Shown here: positions 5,798 to 5,807 of the stretch, piece by piece | Layout: each line of letters starts with the position of its first letter | How positions within the stretch are numbered: position 1 is the first letter of the stretch | Assembly: GCA_903903715.1 (NCBI GenBank) | Contig: CAIUZX010000144.1 | Location: forward strand, 1 to 5,807 | DNA: 5,807 nt | Source: an uncultured Caulobacterales bacterium | GTDB lineage: Bacteria > Pseudomonadota > Alphaproteobacteria > Caulobacterales > Caulobacteraceae | Direction of reading: 5' to 3' | Made by a program: the position numbers and the translations under genes | Notes under the pieces: model-generated | Database searches by the model: none | The model's input: the letters and a program-made list of their open reading frames with translations, nothing else | Told to the model about the DNA's origin: nothing

Positions 5798-5807
5798 CGT
5801 CCCGCCT
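5798..5807 (-). promoter_or_regulatory. Probable ribosome-binding region of the amylase gene (cut by window edge)
   Basis: Read on the minus strand, the bases before the ATG are AGGCGGGACG; AGG lies 7 nt and GGGA 2 nt before the start. This is a moderate Shine-Dalgarno candidate. The upstream side, including any promoter, lies outside the window. Confidence 0.4.

Overview
The window is GC-rich, with G or C at most third codon positions. Genes are tightly packed, with GTG starts and stop/start overlaps. Together with the protein families present, this suggests an alphaproteobacterium, most likely of the Caulobacterales or Sphingomonadales type. That assignment is an inference from composition and gene style only; there is no rRNA or other taxonomic marker here.

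Layout: positions 1-42 hold the last 13 codons of a plus-strand gene whose C-terminus looks like the final strand of an outer-membrane beta-barrel, probably a TonB-dependent receptor. A 73-bp gap follows, containing a perfect 11-bp-stem hairpin (63-96). Four plus-strand genes then run almost without gaps from 116 to 4238: a Sulfotransfer_2-type sulfotransferase (116-754), an aspartyl/asparaginyl beta-hydroxylase-fold 2-oxoglutarate/Fe(II) oxygenase (751-1380), a TPR-sulfotransferase fusion (1377-3296), and a second, longer oxygenase of the same superfamily with an extra C-terminal domain (3300-4238). The joins are ATGA, GTGA and a 3-bp gap, so this is almost certainly one translationally coupled operon. 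Two bases after it, on the opposite strand, ends a full-length secreted GH13 alpha-amylase-family enzyme (5797-4241) with a signal peptide and an intact catalytic triad but an altered conserved region I.

How it may work together: two PAPS-dependent sulfotransferases from different families alternate with two 2OG/Fe(II) hydroxylases. The natural reading is a modification pathway in which hydroxyl groups are installed and perhaps then sulfated, with the TPR domain presenting a protein or peptide substrate. The adjacent barrel gene and secreted amylase suggest the module sits in a surface or glycan-uptake locus. The substrate is unknown, and a modified surface protein, peptide, lipid or small metabolite all remain possible. 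This oxygenase/sulfotransferase cassette is the part of the window most likely to be an undescribed system.

There is no gene-free stretch longer than 300 bases. I see no tRNA, rRNA, CRISPR array, insertion sequence or prophage element.
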